Shown piece by piece: positions 47,793 to 59,465 of a stretch of 64,000 nt of DNA. The notes under the pieces were generated by a model. It was not told the DNA's origin and did no database searches. It saw only the letters and a program-made list of their open reading frames with translations. The translations under genes were made by a program, and so were the position numbers. Within the stretch, counting starts at the first letter, position 1; every line of letters starts with the position of its first letter. The DNA comes from Diprion similis. Its lineage: Eukaryota > Arthropoda > Insecta > Hymenoptera > Diprionidae. The stretch spans positions 9,672,001 through 9,736,000 of the forward strand of contig NC_060116.1 of the NCBI RefSeq assembly GCF_021155765.1, given 5' to 3'.

Positions 47793-49824
47793 TCCTCTCC
47801 TCCACGTTCGTCGTTGCTTAATATCTTCACAGTAAGATAAGAATAAAGTCTTTATTCTTTGCTTTATATTGTTTGGTTTATAACCTTGTTGCCGTTGTTT
47901 TTTCTCTTATTCTTTTAAACACTTCTTAGTTGACACGATAAATGGTAAATAGTCACAGAGTGTTATTAAGTCCCTGATACATTCCCGCGGGAATAACGAC
48001 GACCCGACGTTCTCTTCATGGGTACCAGGGAATCATAGGATATCACTGTGTACTCAGTGGTAAGCTGAATATGCTAGCGCTCTTTGTAGAGCGGTGCATT
48101 GTTATGTTTATTTTTATAACTACATTTACTTGTATTTAGAGGAGTTTGAGGAAGTGCTTGTGCGGCGCCTCGTTGATGGTATGCGGTTTAAACGGCACTT
48201 GAACGAGGTTGTTGAGGCTTCTTCGCGTATTTTCGGTACCCGGAGCAATACCGGGAATACAATATACTCTGACGCACTCCCACGTGATTAGGCGATGCGG
48301 AAAAGAAAGAGAGGCATTTCTCGAGGGGTGGGAAAACAAAGATAAAAACATCCCGCGCCGTCGTCGTCACCAAAGCCACTGAAGCTGCGTGTGTATTGCA
48401 TAATAATATGCAAGCATCATTGCTTGATCGCGATGTTAGCCCTTGCACCACGCCAACGTTGGCTCCAGCCTCGTATGTATCACACCGCGAATAACTCTCG
48501 TTTCGCCGTCCAGTAGGGACATACAATGGCGGAGCAAAAAATGTTTCACGCGCTGGTTTCCAAGCTCTCCTCACCGCACACACGACGGGCTGCCTCAAAG
48601 TAAATCCACGAATAATCAAAGAGTGAGCCCACTACGCAACACGACACAACTATTGTATAATTTATACAATATATAATCCGTCACACCCAGGCCACAATAT
48701 TATGTTCACTTTATTTTTCATTTAATAAATTCACGTGGGACTATTTTATTCGCACGTTCATACACGGATATATCACCATTTTCCACAGACTCCAACAACG
48801 CCTTTAATTTTCGCTAAAAGTCACAAGCTACGAGCTATTTATCAATACGTATGAAACTCGACCAACTTCGTTCTCTGGAACCTTAATCGACCAATAGCTG
48901 CAGCGCGACTGCCGGATGTGGCGGTCTGCTGCCACAGACCAATCGCTGGCCTTCTTTTTCACCCGGCACAAGTCGTCCAGTTGCGCTCCACGTGTACCGA
49001 CATCAAAGCTAATGGAATTTTCCCGATATTTTTACGACTAGGTCGTTGCTTTTCACCGAAACCGTTCGAGCTACGTGTTCGCAAAATTAACGGTATATGT
49101 CTGCACCTTCGCGGTCGTCCACAAATCCGAAACTATTACGTCTTTATTCCACTCAAAGAGGGGAATTAAAACCGGAAGTGACCGGTGGAGAAAATTATTT
49201 CTACGGAAATAATTTCCCGCGATCGTTATGGCAACGCCATTTTATATTGCGTAAGCCTTGTCTTATTGGTTAAATTTCGACGTGAATACCGATTGGACTG
49301 AAATTAGACGCGCATATTAAGGCTAATATCCAACGAGCCGCCGGTCGCTCGCGCGCTTCTGCTTTTTATACTTGACTACTCAACACATGCGTCGTGCAAA
49401 ATCCAGCAAAATCGCATGCGACGCGCAGCGTCCGGCTCCCCAGACACCCACCCGATCAAAGATAAGCGTCTTTAGGGTCCTTCATTCGATTCGCTGCGTC
49501 TGGCCTTATTTATCTGTCAAACACACTGTACTATGTATGTACGTAGGCACGTACACATGACATACATATGTGTAGGATGGTGTGTTGAAAGCGTTCACAC
49601 ATTCGAGTAGCGTGACGAGATTTACATACTTATATGTATTTATATACGCGTCGTTTACATACCAATGCGAATATGTGTGGACTGTCATTCGTGGATCATT
49701 AAGTGTGAGAACCAGCACTACTCCACGATTCTCTAACAAATCATACTTTCGCTGAATTACGATACAGCGAGATTTCATTAATAAGATAATTTCATCGCAG
49801 TTTTCAAATACTTTGCTATTTAAT
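47785..49824. other. head-to-head intergenic region KANSL1 / SGSM3
   Basis: About 2 kb between the two start codons on opposite strands, relatively CpG-rich at 48150-48550 and 48900-49450. It should hold both 5' UTRs and promoters. No TATA box or splice-supported leader exon could be assigned with confidence. Confidence 0.5.
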
Positions 49825-52800
49825 ATGGAAATCGCGAAGTCGCTTTTTAATGTGCGCGATCACGAAGGTTATGTTGGCAAAGAAGATTACAATGTAAGTG
49901 TATTCCGTTTTTTGTCACATACGATTACGGAGCTCCAGATTCTCGCAAAACAAGTACCATCTGCTATATCACTCTTCCGCAAAGAATCTTTCGTTAGAAT
50001 TCAATCCCAATTCCTAATATTAAATAAAATTTTCCTAACTCCATGAAGCTCTCAAATGCTCCTGAAGTAGGCAAACACAATCTTATTGTTGCGTCAAATT
50101 GTTACTTTTCAGCCCAGAATGTCACCAATGTATCTACAATTACTGGCTAGAAAAAAAAAATTACAATTGAACCCATGAAATGGAATTTGAGAAACATTTG
50201 AAATATACCGTTTATAAAAAATAAATACAATTTTATAAACTGTAGCGAATAATATACTCAAATTTTGCAGAAAAAATTAGAAGCTGGAATGTCCGATGAT
50301 GAATATGAAGTGGGAAATGGTGACTTGAATGAGGCTACAGCATTGTCACCTGCACCGGGCGGTTCATTTTCTGCCCTGACCACGTCAATGTGGCCTCAGG
50401 ACATTTTGGCAAAATTGAATCAACCAGAAGATCCAAATTCCCAGCCAGAATACAGGTAATATATTAATTATTTACCTTATGCTTCACATCTAATGATCCC
50501 TGTATCTTTTTATTACAGATTCGATGAGTTTGGATTTAGAGTTGAGGAAGAAGATGGGCCAGAACAAAATTCCAAGAAACTTTTGGGCGTGCCATTTGTG
50601 GAAGACCCTCAGCATCGGTAACAGTTTGATTAACAGTACCAGAATAATTTCAGGAGAATGCCACAGAGTTTTTATAGAGCACATAATGAATGTGAAATGG
50701 TTTTGAAAGTTTGTTCATTAAGCCCTAGCATTCTTTACTTCTCAGCAAATTCTACATACACTCTGAATATGGCCAACAGTCTTTAAAAACAAAAATAACT
50801 ACCAATAAATTTCCTAGTTATGTCAAAATAATTGGATCCATGGTGAAATTAATTTTAGCACGTAGAGACACACACACACACACACACAAATTGAGATAAT
50901 GGTTTAGAATAATAGAATATTTTTGTCTGGAACTTATGTGTGTGGAACCTTAAATGTAGATTACAGTGGGTGGCACATTTAGAATTTACCCATAACAAGG
51001 AAATATCTGAAGTATCTTGGCAAGATGTTGATCAACGATTACCACGCACAGATAAATTGCGGGACATGGTATGTCGTGGTATTCCACACTCTCTGCGACC
51101 TCAAATGTGGATGCGTATGTCTGGTAATGAGTAGAATCATATCTTAAATATAATCATTTTGACTTTGGTTATAGAGTGGATAGCAAAAAAGTGCAATGGC
51201 TAAATTTTTATCAGTATTCAATGAATTACCTTTCAAACTTTTAGGAGCACTTCAAAAGAAAACCGCGTCAGAAATCAGTTATCAAGATATAGTGAAAGCT
51301 TCTAGCAATGACGCATTGATGACTAGCAAGCAAATAGAAAAAGATCTACTGAGGACTATGCCAGCAAATGCTTGCTTCAGCCACCTTAACAGTACCGGCA
51401 TACCACGCTTACGGCGAGTAATGCGTGGCCTGGCCTGGTTGTATCCTGATATAGGGTGAGGATTATTTCCATTTCAAATGCTCACAATCAGTTTGCCAAG
51501 TTATTTCACAGTTAATTGAATTACCATTCATGTGTAGGTATTGTCAAGGTACAGGAATGATGGCTGCTTCTTTACTATTGTTACTCGAAGAGGAGGATGC
51601 TTTTTGGATGATGGCGACAATAGTTGAAGATCTGTTACCTTCTTCTTACTACTCGTCTACACTCTTAGGTGAAAAAAAATTCGTTTTCAATTGCATCAAC
51701 ATGAAATTATAGATAACAAATCAGATGCCCACTCTTATTCATAACACTTATTCGCTTTTTATTTTGCTTTTCAGGAATACAAGCCGATCAACGAGTACTC
51801 AGGACATTGATAGCAAGTTTTCTGCCTGATTTGGATGTCGTTCTTGCTCAACATGACATAGAACTGAGTCTGATTTCCCTACATTGGTTTTTAACTTTGT
51901 TTGCTTCTGTTGTGCATATGAAAATCCTTCTACGTATCTGGGACCTCTTTTTCTTTGATGGATCAATTGTCTTATTTCAAATCACGTTGGGGATGTTGAA
52001 AATTAAGGGTAAGCAGTCAAATCTACAATCTGTATTACTGTTCCGATTTTCTTTGATCATACATGAACCTTACACAATGTGTAATGTATATCAAAAATGA
52101 GAATTGCAATCATAATTTTTTTTCAGAAACGGATCTTAAGCAATTAGAAAATTCTGCACAGATATTCAATGCTTTATCTGATATACCAGGAGATATCGAT
52201 GATGTAGATCAGTTGCTGGAGGTAAATGGTAATCAGATGAAATTAAAGTCAAACTTAGGTGTGCAAAGTATAAAAGTGATATTACTAGTACATCGATGTT
52301 GAAACCAGAGTATCAGTAGTTTTTTTCTTCATAATTTTTTCTAAACTCATTCTGTCCATCAAATCATATTTCAGGTTTCCTTGGACGTCGGAGGTTCTTT
52401 AACAGATGTTCTAGTAGAAACTCACAGACGTCGACATTTAGCATACTTAATGGCCGATCAAGGAGGTCTAGTTGGAAACCCTGATGCTGCTCCGAATCTT
52501 CCCAAACAACATCTTAATAGGTATGTGAATAAAAAGTTGCACTTTATGTCGAGAAGACACCCAATATGAATTATTTCCGTAGCATGATTGCCCTTCTTCG
52601 AAATAAGATAATACTTTTGATTCGAATTAATTAATTTAACAGACGGCACATGAAAAGAAACAAGGGTATGCTACACACGTTTTTATTTGGTGATGATAAT
52701 GGCGAAGACGACTCCAAATGTAAAAATATTCGTCAAACAGGTGTGTAGACAATGACAGCAGAAGTCAACTTTTTCAATATAAATTTATAGGATATCTTTC

Positions 52801-54214
52801 TCATTCAAATATAATTATTCTCATTTGACAGAGATCCTAGTTGACCTACGAGAAGCTGTCCTACAAGTTGCTAGGCACTTCGTGAACGTTGACCCTAAGC
52901 TAAGCAACATCACGCTTGTCGCAGATTACAACATGGAAAGCCATGCTAAGGATCACGATAATTACGTTAATGTATCTCGTACGCGTAAAAGACGAGCCAA
53001 AGCATTACTAGGTATTGAAGTTTTTCACTAAGCATTAATCCGCTATGAAAAGTCAATTTCACTGACAATTCTATAACAGATTTCGAAAGACATGACGATG
53101 ATGAATTGGGCTTTCGAAAGAATGATATTATCACAATTATCAGTCAGAAGGACGAGCACTGCTGGGTTGGAGAACTGAATGGTTTACGAGGTAGGTGATT
53201 TTTTATTTTTAGATTTTTATTTTAGTACCACTTTTACACTTTGCAACCGAATTACTTCTTGAATTTATCATTTTTTCCTCTTATAGAATTTTCTAATCTG
53301 ATAAGCAGATGTATTAGGCATTTGCAATATTGTGAGTAACAATGTAATTGCAGGTTGGTTCCCGGCTAAATTTGTTGAATTGCTTGATGAGAGAAGTAAA
53401 CAGTACACTTGTGCCGGTGATGACGCAGTAAGCGAAGCAGTAACTGATTTAGTAAGAGGTAGTCTCTGCCCAGCAGTAAAAGCTGTACTGGAACATGGGA
53501 TGCGAAGACCCTCTTTTTTAGGTGGGCCTTGTCACCCATGGTTATTCATTGAGGAAGCATCAAACCGAGAAGTAGAAAAAGATTTCAATTCCGTCTACAG
53601 TAGGTTGGTTCTTTGTAAGACTTACAGGCTAGATGAGGATGGGAAAGTTCTTACACCTGAAGAGGTATAATAAATTTAAATTATAAATAATATACACCTT
53701 GCTGTATAATTAATATTGATCGTAAATATAATTCGTTTAATTTTAGTTGCTTTATCGGTGTGTACAGTCAGTTAATTTGACACATGATAATGCCCATGCT
53801 CAAATGGATGTTAAACTTCGTTCTTTAATTTGTCTTGGACTGAATGAACAAGTGTTACATCTATGGCTTGAAGTACTGTGCTCATGCGTTGAAGTCGTCC
53901 AAAAGTGGTGAGCAATAATTATTTTCACACCACCTGTGTTTAAAAGTAGCGCAGAAAAAAATATTGCTACTTTCTACAATATAAATTATAAATTTCTTAT
54001 CCTAATTTGTACTTTGTGCAGGTATCAGCCATGGAGCTTTATCAATAGCCCAGGATGGGTGCAAATAAAATGCGAGTTAAGAATACTAAGTCAATTTGCA
54101 TTCAATTTGAATCCTGACTGGGAACTTCCTCCAAAAAAAGAACAATCCCAGCCTCTGAAGGATGGAGTCAGAGACATGCTTGTCAAACATCACCTTTTCA
54201 GTTGGGACTTGTAG
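49825..54214 (+). CDS. SGSM3: small G protein signaling modulator 3 (TBC, SH3 and RUN domains)
   Basis: Cytoplasmic, membrane-associated Rab-GAP-type protein linked to Rab/Rap signalling and endosomal trafficking. Exons: 49825-49893, 50271-50455, 50519-50617, 50960-51123, 51245-51455, 51538-51668, 51775-52008, 52127-52221, 52375-52520, 52643-52740, 52832-53011, 53080-53190, 53354-53664, 53747-53907, 54022-54214. They total 2388 bases, 795 residues; all are GT-AG and phase-consistent. The TBC domain spans about residues 155-400, starting [17 protein letters not shown]. Both catalytic fingers are intact: IEKDLLR (Arg about 209) and YCQ (Gln about 246). The SH3 domain is about 538-590 ([20 protein letters not shown], then [10 protein letters not shown]). 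The RUN domain runs from about 595 to the end, including HPWLFIEEA and WYQPWSF. The order TBC-SH3-RUN is diagnostic of SGSM3. A polyadenylation signal lies at 54820. Confidence 0.94.
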
Positions 54215-55366
54215 TTGTTAGTTGTGAAAAGTTTTTCTTATGTACCTCAACTGAATTAACGATGAAACTGGCAGTCATAACACGTATTTTTCATAATAAC
54301 CCGATTTTACAAATAGTCTTCTTTTTGTCATGCTGAGAATTATATTCAATTCCACAAGCTCCAGGCACAAATTTGAACAGTGGTGGAATTGGTACGACAA
54401 TTATTGCTAGGCTTGAGAATATTTCTAATTGATTTTATTGACCATTTTTTCATGGTTGAAATTAAAGTAACCAACATCAACTGCCCAGACTGTCCATTGA
54501 ATGTCTTGACTTAGTTTCAAGTCGAATACAGTGAGGAAAAACTGATCACCAATGTGACTAGCGTACAAAAATTGCATAACAGATCGATTAGCAAATTTAT
54601 ATTTATACATGTAGCACCATGAGAATATTGCGCGTTCCTAGTAGAATTCTAGAACCATTTATCTTGTGTCTGCAAAAGTGGCATCAGAATGTAACATATG
54701 TAAATAATTGATTTTAAAAAATGCGCCACATATTTAATTTTATTAATACCAATCATGTATTTATTAACTTTGAAACAGAACTTTATTTACCCGTCCATCG
54801 GTGCAATTACTATGCTTGAAATAAAGTGACTAATTATACAGTATAGATTTTGAAAGCCTAATTATTTAAGTATCCTGATATAAACATTTGTACATCTTAC
54901 TCGATATATTGACCATTCGATAGGCATTGATATTTTTGATAACATCTCGTACGTAAAGATATGTGCTAATAAAAAGTAAAAAAGTATCATTAGAGGATTC
55001 CATAAATATATGTATGTACATCATCCATAATACACTAGACTACTATATTTTGCATCGATTATCGAAACAAATAATTTATTAAGTTTAGAACTTCTATTCA
55101 CATTCTCTACATTTATGTGGAATTTGGCTTGCAAATAAATGGCAAATCTTTTCTCTCAAGCAACTTTAAGTTCTGCCTTTCATATAATATATCTAACTCT
55201 TTTTCTTGCAGACTTCCTTCTTGCATAGTAATATTTTCTGATACACATATAATGCATATTTAGCATTATCCTTGAAATGTTAAATAGCGTTGACTATGTT
55301 TGTACCTACATCGACTATGATCTGTAAAAACAACTGTGGCGCAGTTCTGCTTGGACAAAAAAATGA
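54215..55366. other. convergent 3' region of SGSM3 and GLYCTK
   Basis: AT-rich, with the two plus-strand AATAAA signals noted and minus-strand AATAAA at 55075-55080. The 3' UTRs of the convergent genes may approach or overlap here. No open frame of interest. Confidence 0.6.
54820..54825 (+). terminator. AATAAA polyadenylation signal, probably SGSM3
   Basis: First canonical AATAAA downstream of the SGSM3 stop (54214), giving a 3' UTR of about 0.6 kb. A second AATAAA lies at 55134-55139. Confidence 0.5.
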
Positions 55367-57340
55367 TTATTCTTTATTTCTTTTGGTGCAACAAGACTCT
55401 GTCAAATTGGAGTCCAAGACTTTTAAATTTAGTAATTTTGTATCTTGTTCACAATTCGCAACTATTTCACACCTTTCAAATTCATCCGCGCCTAACAAAA
55501 ATTCTAAGTTATGTTCTTCAAACGGATCTGGGCATTTGGATTCAGTCTCAAAATCTAGTCGACACCCGCATTCCTGTTTTGTTATACAAATAATATGCAA
55601 ATCCATAACATTTGTGCCCGTAAGACCAGTTTTCAATAAATCTTTGCCCTTTTTGAAGTTAGAATAAAAATTATACGAGTCATTATCTTTTATAACATTT
55701 TCGGGGATCAACTTTTCTAGTGCTCTTAGTTTCAATGCTAGTGCATCACACTCTCTGTTAGTCCGTTCTTGTTTTGTATGTTTAGTACTGGAATGGTCCA
55801 TCATTTTCTTCCTTGCCACTGATCGTGTTTCTGCTTTTGGCTCATCCATTCTTTGTACCATTGCTTGGTGTAGTTGAGCGCGTAATTTATTGTGCAGATC
55901 ATGAACAATAGGTCCGATTGCTGGGTAACCAAATGCTCCAGCAGCATCAGTAGGTCCATCTTGCCCATCTGTTCCTGCACTCAGCATGATCACATCGTAT
56001 TTTGATAATCGTGGGCTTTCTTTTATGTTTTCCAACCAATCGAGAGCAAAACGTAGCGCAAGTTCTTGATTACGACCACCGACGCCGTTACCTTGTACAA
56101 TTACTGTCGGTTCACCTCCTCCAATCAACATAATTCCCTTTCCTGTAGCTTCTTCAATGATGTTGTAGATTTCATCAACTTTTTCTGCAGGCAAAGCCAG
56201 GATTGGATCTTTCTTGATGACATCAACAAATGTTTCTCTATCCAGCGATTTATCTAGGACCATACACATTAGATTAGCTACCCTAACGTAGGCAGAGCTA
56301 ATATCACTGACATTGCCCTCTAAATCACTTCTTAATAAGATTGGACTAAAGCCTTTTTTAAGCGCCGCACTCTTTGCTGCTTCCACTGCGATTGAATTGT
56401 TTCCAATAATTATGTTCTTCACATGCTTAAACTCATCATTTTCATTCAATAAAAATTTGTCATCCACATCTTTAGAGGTCAAAACAGCCTTTATATTCCA
56501 ATTCAGATCGTCAAATAGTTCATATTTTTTCAAAATGCTAATTACCTCTTCTGGTGATTTTGGGCTATATACTGTGGGACCACTAGCTATTTCAGCAATA
56601 GGATCACCAACAATATCAGACAAGATCAAACTGATAACAGAAGCAGGATATGCAATCCGAGCTAATCCTCCTCCCTTAATCATGGATAATTTTTTGCGTA
56701 CAATATTCAATTCCTTAATATCTGCACCAGCTTGTTGTAATTTTTTACAAAATTCTTGCTTCTCCTTCAACTCAAGCTGTGGTCTTGGCATGCAGAGGAG
56801 CGCTGAGCCTCCGCCTGATATTAATACTATTAAAGTGTCATTTTCTTTGAGTCCCTCAACCAAGTCCATGATGTCATCTGTAGTCGATAGACTTTCTATA
56901 TCAGGCTGATTGTCTTTTGCTCCTTCTCGATATTCTACAGGTCCACCAATATTTGGAAAGTTTGCAAAATCTTGTACTTTCCAGATTGTTTCTGTCGACC
57001 CTTTTGGCACACTGATTATCCCCTTCTTCAAACGATTTCCAAGGATCTTCTCGATTCCAGGCACCATGTTCATTACAGCCTTACCAAATCCAATCAAATA
57101 TACATTGCTCCTAATTTGGAACATTTGGTCCCCAACAAAAAGGTTGTTGTCCGATAGTTTAATTTGATTTTCAATTAGCATACGCGGAAGCACAGCTTGA
57201 ACGCCACTGAGAAAAATTTCTTTCATATCTTTTCTCATCTGTTCTAGCGGTGTAACTTTAGTTGACATATTGAAAATGAAATTTAGCTTTGAATTTTTTA
57301 ATTTTAAGAGGTTATATCTAAAAGTATAACTTAGACTCAT
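55367..57340 (-). CDS. GLYCTK: glycerate kinase (D-glycerate 2-kinase, GLYCTK family), intronless
   Basis: Phosphorylates D-glycerate to 2-phosphoglycerate in serine/fructose breakdown. One uninterrupted 657-codon frame. Family signatures: GFGKAVMNM (about 84-92), LISGGGSALL (174-182), MIKGGGLARIAYPAS (220-234), SDIVGDP (241-247), GGGEPTV (407-413), NGVGGRNQELAL (418-429), SAGTDGQDGPTDAAGA (454-469), and the MOFRL-type tail NDSYNFYSNF...TGLTGTNVMDL (553-581). The N-terminus (MSLSYTFRYNLLKLKNSK) is basic and could be a mitochondrial targeting peptide; an internal Met at 25 (MSTKVTPLEQM) could give a cytosolic form. It is longer than the roughly 520-residue vertebrate enzyme because of a charged insertion (about 487-548) inside the MOFRL region and a Cys/Glu-rich tail (about 588-657). 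An AATAAA at 55373-55378 overlaps the last codons; another lies at 55075. Tail-to-tail with SGSM3. Confidence 0.93.
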   Translation of the reverse strand: MSLSYTFRYNLLKLKNSKLNFIFNMSTKVTPLEQMRKDMKEIFLSGVQAVLPRMLIENQIKLSDNNLFVGDQMFQIRSNVYLIGFGKAVMNMVPGIEKILGNRLKKGIISVPKGSTETIWKVQDFANFPNIGGPVEYREGAKDNQPDIESLSTTDDIMDLVEGLKENDTLIVLISGGGSALLCMPRPQLELKEKQEFCKKLQQAGADIKELNIVRKKLSMIKGGGLARIAYPASVISLILSDIVGDPIAEIASGPTVYSPKSPEEVISILKKYELFDDLNWNIKAVLTSKDVDDKFLLNENDEFKHVKNIIIGNNSIAVEAAKSAALKKGFSPILLRSDLEGNVSDISSAYVRVANLMCMVLDKSLDRETFVDVIKKDPILALPAEKVDEIYNIIEEATGKGIMLIGGGEPTVIVQGNGVGGRNQELALRFALDWLENIKESPRLSKYDVIMLSAGTDGQDGPTDAAGAFGYPAIGPIVHDLHNKLRAQLHQAMVQRMDEPKAETRSVARKKMMDHSSTKHTKQERTNRECDALALKLRALEKLIPENVIKDNDSYNFYSNFKKGKDLLKTGLTGTNVMDLHIICITKQECGCRLDFETESKCPDPFEEHNLEFLLGADEFERCEIVANCEQDTKLLNLKVLDSNLTESCCTKRNKE

Positions 57341-58100
57341 TATTCGCCGAATGGTAATTGTTTCAGAAAATCAACATCAAACTTACATGCGTGACTGTGT
57401 TTTAATTCACTTATCCAAACAGCAATACTTTTCAACAAACTCAAGCTTGTTTCGCGAACATCTCTTTACTACATCAGCATTAAAAATAACCTGATAAGAA
57501 TTATCTCAAGTCACAATCACCAATTTCCCAGTGCATCGAGCTGAAAATACAAACGTGACGTAAATTCAGAATCACGATGTGCATCATAGCAGACGCCACA
57601 CTTCGTTAATATTACATGTATACCATGTATACATATCGTAATTGGTATGATTGCATTCTACGGTGCATTCCGTGGAAAATATGCCAGCTCGTTGATATAC
57701 ATACTAACTGGATGGAGGATAGTCTACGGTAGCATAAGCTCTGCCGAGTGCCGCTTTATGGTAAAAAGCCTGCGGAAGCTATTTAGGAAGCCCAAAAGGG
57801 CGCCTCATTTGAAAAAATATTATATTATACGAACTCGAAGCGGTATTACATGCGATGTGTATAATAAAAAGTTAAAACAGTCAGGAAAATAAAGGTTGGT
57901 AAAAGTGTTTTGATATACAAATAACTAATCAAGTTATGAGGTAAGTGATGTTTTTTTACTTTTGTTATCAAATTTAGTTTCCAATTAATTTTTTAAATTC
58001 AATCTGATTTATTCAAATTCATAAATTTATATGTTTTTTCTGATAATTCTCATAAATTTAGGTGAATGATAATTTTTCATGTGTGTGTGTGTGTGTGTGT
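57341..58100. other. GLYCTK upstream region, no supported gene
   Basis: Contains the presumed GLYCTK promoter and leader and AT-rich DNA. One 81-codon plus-strand frame (57647-57892, basic, no recognised domain) has no support. It ends in a TG microsatellite (58081-58101). Confidence 0.5.
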
Positions 58101-58102
58101 GT

Positions 58103-58396
58103 ATGGGGTATTCCACGCCAACTGGACCAGTGTTAAACCTCGACTATCTCAAAATCATTTCATGTTGTCTTCTAACATTCTGGTCGGTAAAAAACGCGAT
58201 CTAAATTTTTTCAACTGTTTTTATTGAACCGTTTATTTTTCATAAATATTTGGAGTTTGGAGGAAAAAATTCTCAAAAATCTGGTGAATGACAAAAAACA
58301 CCTTCTGTTGAAGAAAACGTGGGCCGAATTTTTTGTCTAATTTTTTCATCATCTAAAAGTTTCATCGGAAATAGAAAAGATTTCATAAGCTGGGAC
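58103..58396 (+). repeat. dispersed repeat, GGGGTATTCCACGCCAACT start
   Basis: Second copy of the repeat at 25843-25960, again directly preceded by a dinucleotide microsatellite (TG, 58081-58101). Its right end is not visible because a hAT element and a minisatellite follow. Confidence 0.6.
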
Positions 58397-59007
58397 CAGT
58401 GGCGTAACAATAGGGTGGCAGGACGGGCAAAATGCCACGGGCCCCCAGCCCGAAGAGGCCACTGGCCGTGGGCACAGAAGAATCCCAACATTTAGTAAAA
58501 TTTATTAGTTTTATCTTCGATTAATTTAAGTTATCTACGTGCTTACACAAATTAAACAAAAAATGTATCAAAATTACAATGCATTCGTTGGAAAAGATAT
58601 CACCTAGTCAGTTTGAGAACGTATCCGGTAGATAAGAAATTCCATGGGACAAGAAAGGTTACGCAACTTGGCTATTTTATCCATCAAACATTCCATGGCC
58701 TGATATTTGAATTTTGATGATGTCATTAATACTTTTGCTGAACAGAAAGCCCGAAAAAAAGAATTTTAATTATAAACATTATATACTGAAACAAAAATTG
58801 TGATTTGAATCCAGTACGATCTTCAAATTAAGAGTTATTAAAAAATCCACTAATTATAATAACGTTTTATGTACCTACTTCACGTACTGATTCATTATAA
58901 AATGAAAAAAAAAACTTTAACGTTGGTTGACCTTCTTTATATTGGGTGAAAAAGGGCCCCATCCGATTCATTTGCCACGGGCCTTCAACAGTATAGTTAC
59001 GCCACTG
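58397..59007. mobile_element. non-autonomous hAT element, 611 bp, with 8-bp target duplication
   Basis: The left end CAGTGGCGTAACAATA and right end TATAGTTACGCCACTG are inverted copies, with one mismatch over 16 bases. CAGTGGCGTAAC is the terminus I associate with Tip100/Zaphod-like hAT elements. The flanks are GCTGGGAC (58389-58396) and GCTGGGAT (59008-59015), an 8-bp duplication with one change, the hAT length. There is no transposase open frame, so it is a deletion derivative or MITE. Confidence 0.88.
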
Positions 59008-59025
59008 GCTGGGATAGTCAAAAAC

Positions 59026-59465
59026 TTTGATTAGCTGAAACAGACAAAAGGTAAATCAACTGAAACAGTCAAAAGATTCAATTAGCTGGAATAAACAAAA
59101 GCTTGATTAGCTGGAACAATAAAAATAGTTTGATTAGTTGAAATAGACAAAAGATTTAGTCAGCTGAAATAGACGAAAGGTTTGGTTAGCTGAAACAGAC
59201 AAAAGATTTCATTAGCTGAAACAGTCGAAAGATTTAATTAGCTGGAATAAACAAAACTTGATTAGCTGGAACAGTGAAAAAAGTTTGATTAGTTGAAATA
59301 GACAAAAGATTTAGTCAGCTGAAATAGACGAAAGGTTTGGTTAGCTGAAACAGACAAAAGATTTCATGAGCTAAAACAGATGAAAGGTATGATTAACTGA
59401 AACGGTTAAAAAGTTTGGTTAACTGAAACGGACAAACGGTGTGATTGGCTGAAACAGACGAAAAT
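59026..59465 (+). repeat. 26-bp minisatellite with 156-bp higher-order unit
   Basis: About sixteen degenerate units of the type GATTAGCTGAAACAGACAAAAG plus TTT. A block of six units starting ATTAGCTGGAATAAACAAAA at 59081 recurs almost unchanged at 59237, a higher-order period of 156 bases. Frame shifts between units make it non-coding. Confidence 0.9.

Noticed and set aside
46435..47840. Several plus-strand frames over the first KANSL1 exon
   Set aside because: Antisense shadows of a strongly supported 486-codon exon.
56313..56909. 198-codon plus-strand frame
   Set aside because: Antisense shadow of the glycerate kinase frame.
57647..57892. 81-codon basic plus-strand frame upstream of GLYCTK
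   Set aside because: Starts with ATG but has no domain, no promoter or splice support, and sits in repeat-rich DNA; kept as a remote possibility only.
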